This document shows positions 63,698 through 64,000 of a stretch of DNA of 64,000 nt, one piece after another. This DNA is from Rhodobiaceae bacterium UBA7804 (GTDB lineage: Bacteria; Pseudomonadota; Alphaproteobacteria; Parvibaculales; Parvibaculaceae). Position 1 is the first letter of the stretch; the number at the start of each line of letters is the position of its first letter. The notes beneath the pieces are model-generated. The model was given only the letters and a program-made list of their open reading frames with translations. It ran no database searches and had not been told where the DNA came from. The position numbers were made by a program, and so were the translations under genes. The DNA is taken from NCBI GenBank assembly GCA_002480495.1, contig DLCG01000009.1, positions 1-64,000 of the forward strand. Reading direction: 5' to 3'.

Positions 63698-63949
63698 ATG
63701 ATCCAGAACGCCTTGTCGACGCTGGTGAAATTCTTCATTGGAGCGGTCGCCATCGGCGCGCTCCTCAATGCGTTCGACATTACAGCGGAGCAAGTCCTTC
63801 AGGACATCGGCTTCACGCCGGAAGCCATTCTCGCTTTCGTGCGCGAGGGTATCGGCTGGGCGATTCCGCATTTCCTGCTCGGTGCGATGGTGCTCATTCC
63901 CATCTGGCTGATCATCTTCCTGCTGAAGCCGCCGGGCTTCCGCCGTTGA
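63698..63949 (+). CDS. Small membrane protein with two hydrophobic segments
   Basis: 83-aa product with an N-terminal helix (LVKFFIGAVAIGALLNAF) and a C-terminal one (FLLGAMVLIPIWLIIFLL), plus a DI-TAEQVLQDIGFTPEAILAFVREGI amphipathic middle and a basic tail (PPGFRR). It resembles small DUF6460-type membrane proteins of Hyphomicrobiales, though I cannot confirm the family. ATG at 63698 has a GGGGCGG site; a GTG at 63668 is possible. The last 51 bases of the window hold nothing recognisable. Confidence 0.7.
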   Translation: MIQNALSTLVKFFIGAVAIGALLNAFDITAEQVLQDIGFTPEAILAFVREGIGWAIPHFLLGAMVLIPIWLIIFLLKPPGFRR

Positions 63950-64000
63950 GGCGAACGCGCGCCTCCGGCCCTTGCACGCTGCTTCACGCCATGTAGAGTT

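Overview
The window is a piece of a GC-rich alphaproteobacterial chromosome. The protein types (GroEL with a GGM tail, HisRS/HisZ/HisG set, CioAB oxidase, RamB-type regulator beside the glyoxylate bypass, many acyl-CoA enzymes, flavin monooxygenases and alpha/beta hydrolases) suggest a lipid- and hydrocarbon-using member of the Hyphomicrobiales, possibly Parvibaculum-like. That placement is inference from gene content only. No insertion sequence, phage or CRISPR array was seen.

Layout. 1-3448: 3' end of groEL with an odd duplicated tail fragment, an acyl-CoA dehydrogenase, and glyA behind a clear ZTP (pfl-motif) riboswitch. 3453-7225: DUF72 protein, then a TetR regulator divergent from a flavin monooxygenase-SDR pair. 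7211-11739 (minus): hisS-hisZ-hisG with a TauE/SafE permease. 12164-13726: a sensor kinase whose receiver-like and ATPase domains both look degenerate. 13866-16401: CioA-CioB oxidase plus a 40-aa DUF2474-type small subunit. 16403-21066: RamB-like regulator divergent from malate synthase and isocitrate lyase. 21139-24555: MmyB-type regulator, Baeyer-Villiger monooxygenase, RraA-like protein and a small membrane protein. 24777-26164: speD-speE. 26165-26941 is mostly non-coding, with a 14-bp tandem repeat and an iron-box-like site before an unknown gene.

26942-42301 is mainly metabolic: 2-nitropropane dioxygenase-type enzyme, histone H1-like Lys/Ala-rich protein, hydrolases, two paralogous D-aminoacylase-family amidohydrolases, Bcr/CflA and EamA transporters, an acyl-CoA synthetase, LpxR, a DUF819 permease and an enoyl-CoA hydratase. 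42493-47816 holds a GH17-GT2 beta-glucan synthase (NdvB-like), then an OhrR-type regulator divergent from a fused double alpha/beta hydrolase lipoprotein. This pair is followed by an 88 percent identical fragment of the 3' end of the glucan synthase gene, so the cassette looks inserted.

47817-50846 is a copper operon (His-rich secreted protein, CopA, CopB) behind a textbook CueR-type promoter that seems to give a leaderless message. 50883-64000 holds an SDR, an acyl-CoA ligase, a GST, tRNA-His (no G-1, discriminator A73), a Na+-dependent transporter, an epoxide hydrolase-like protein, acetoacetyl-CoA synthetase, an ABC exporter, an AsmA-family protein and a small membrane protein.

How parts may work together: acyl-CoA dehydrogenase, enoyl-CoA hydratase, acyl-CoA synthetases and acetoacetyl-CoA synthetase feed acetyl-CoA, which the adjacent glyoxylate bypass turns into C4 acids under the RamB-like regulator. 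HisRS and tRNA-His in the same window share the non-canonical alphaproteobacterial histidine identity.
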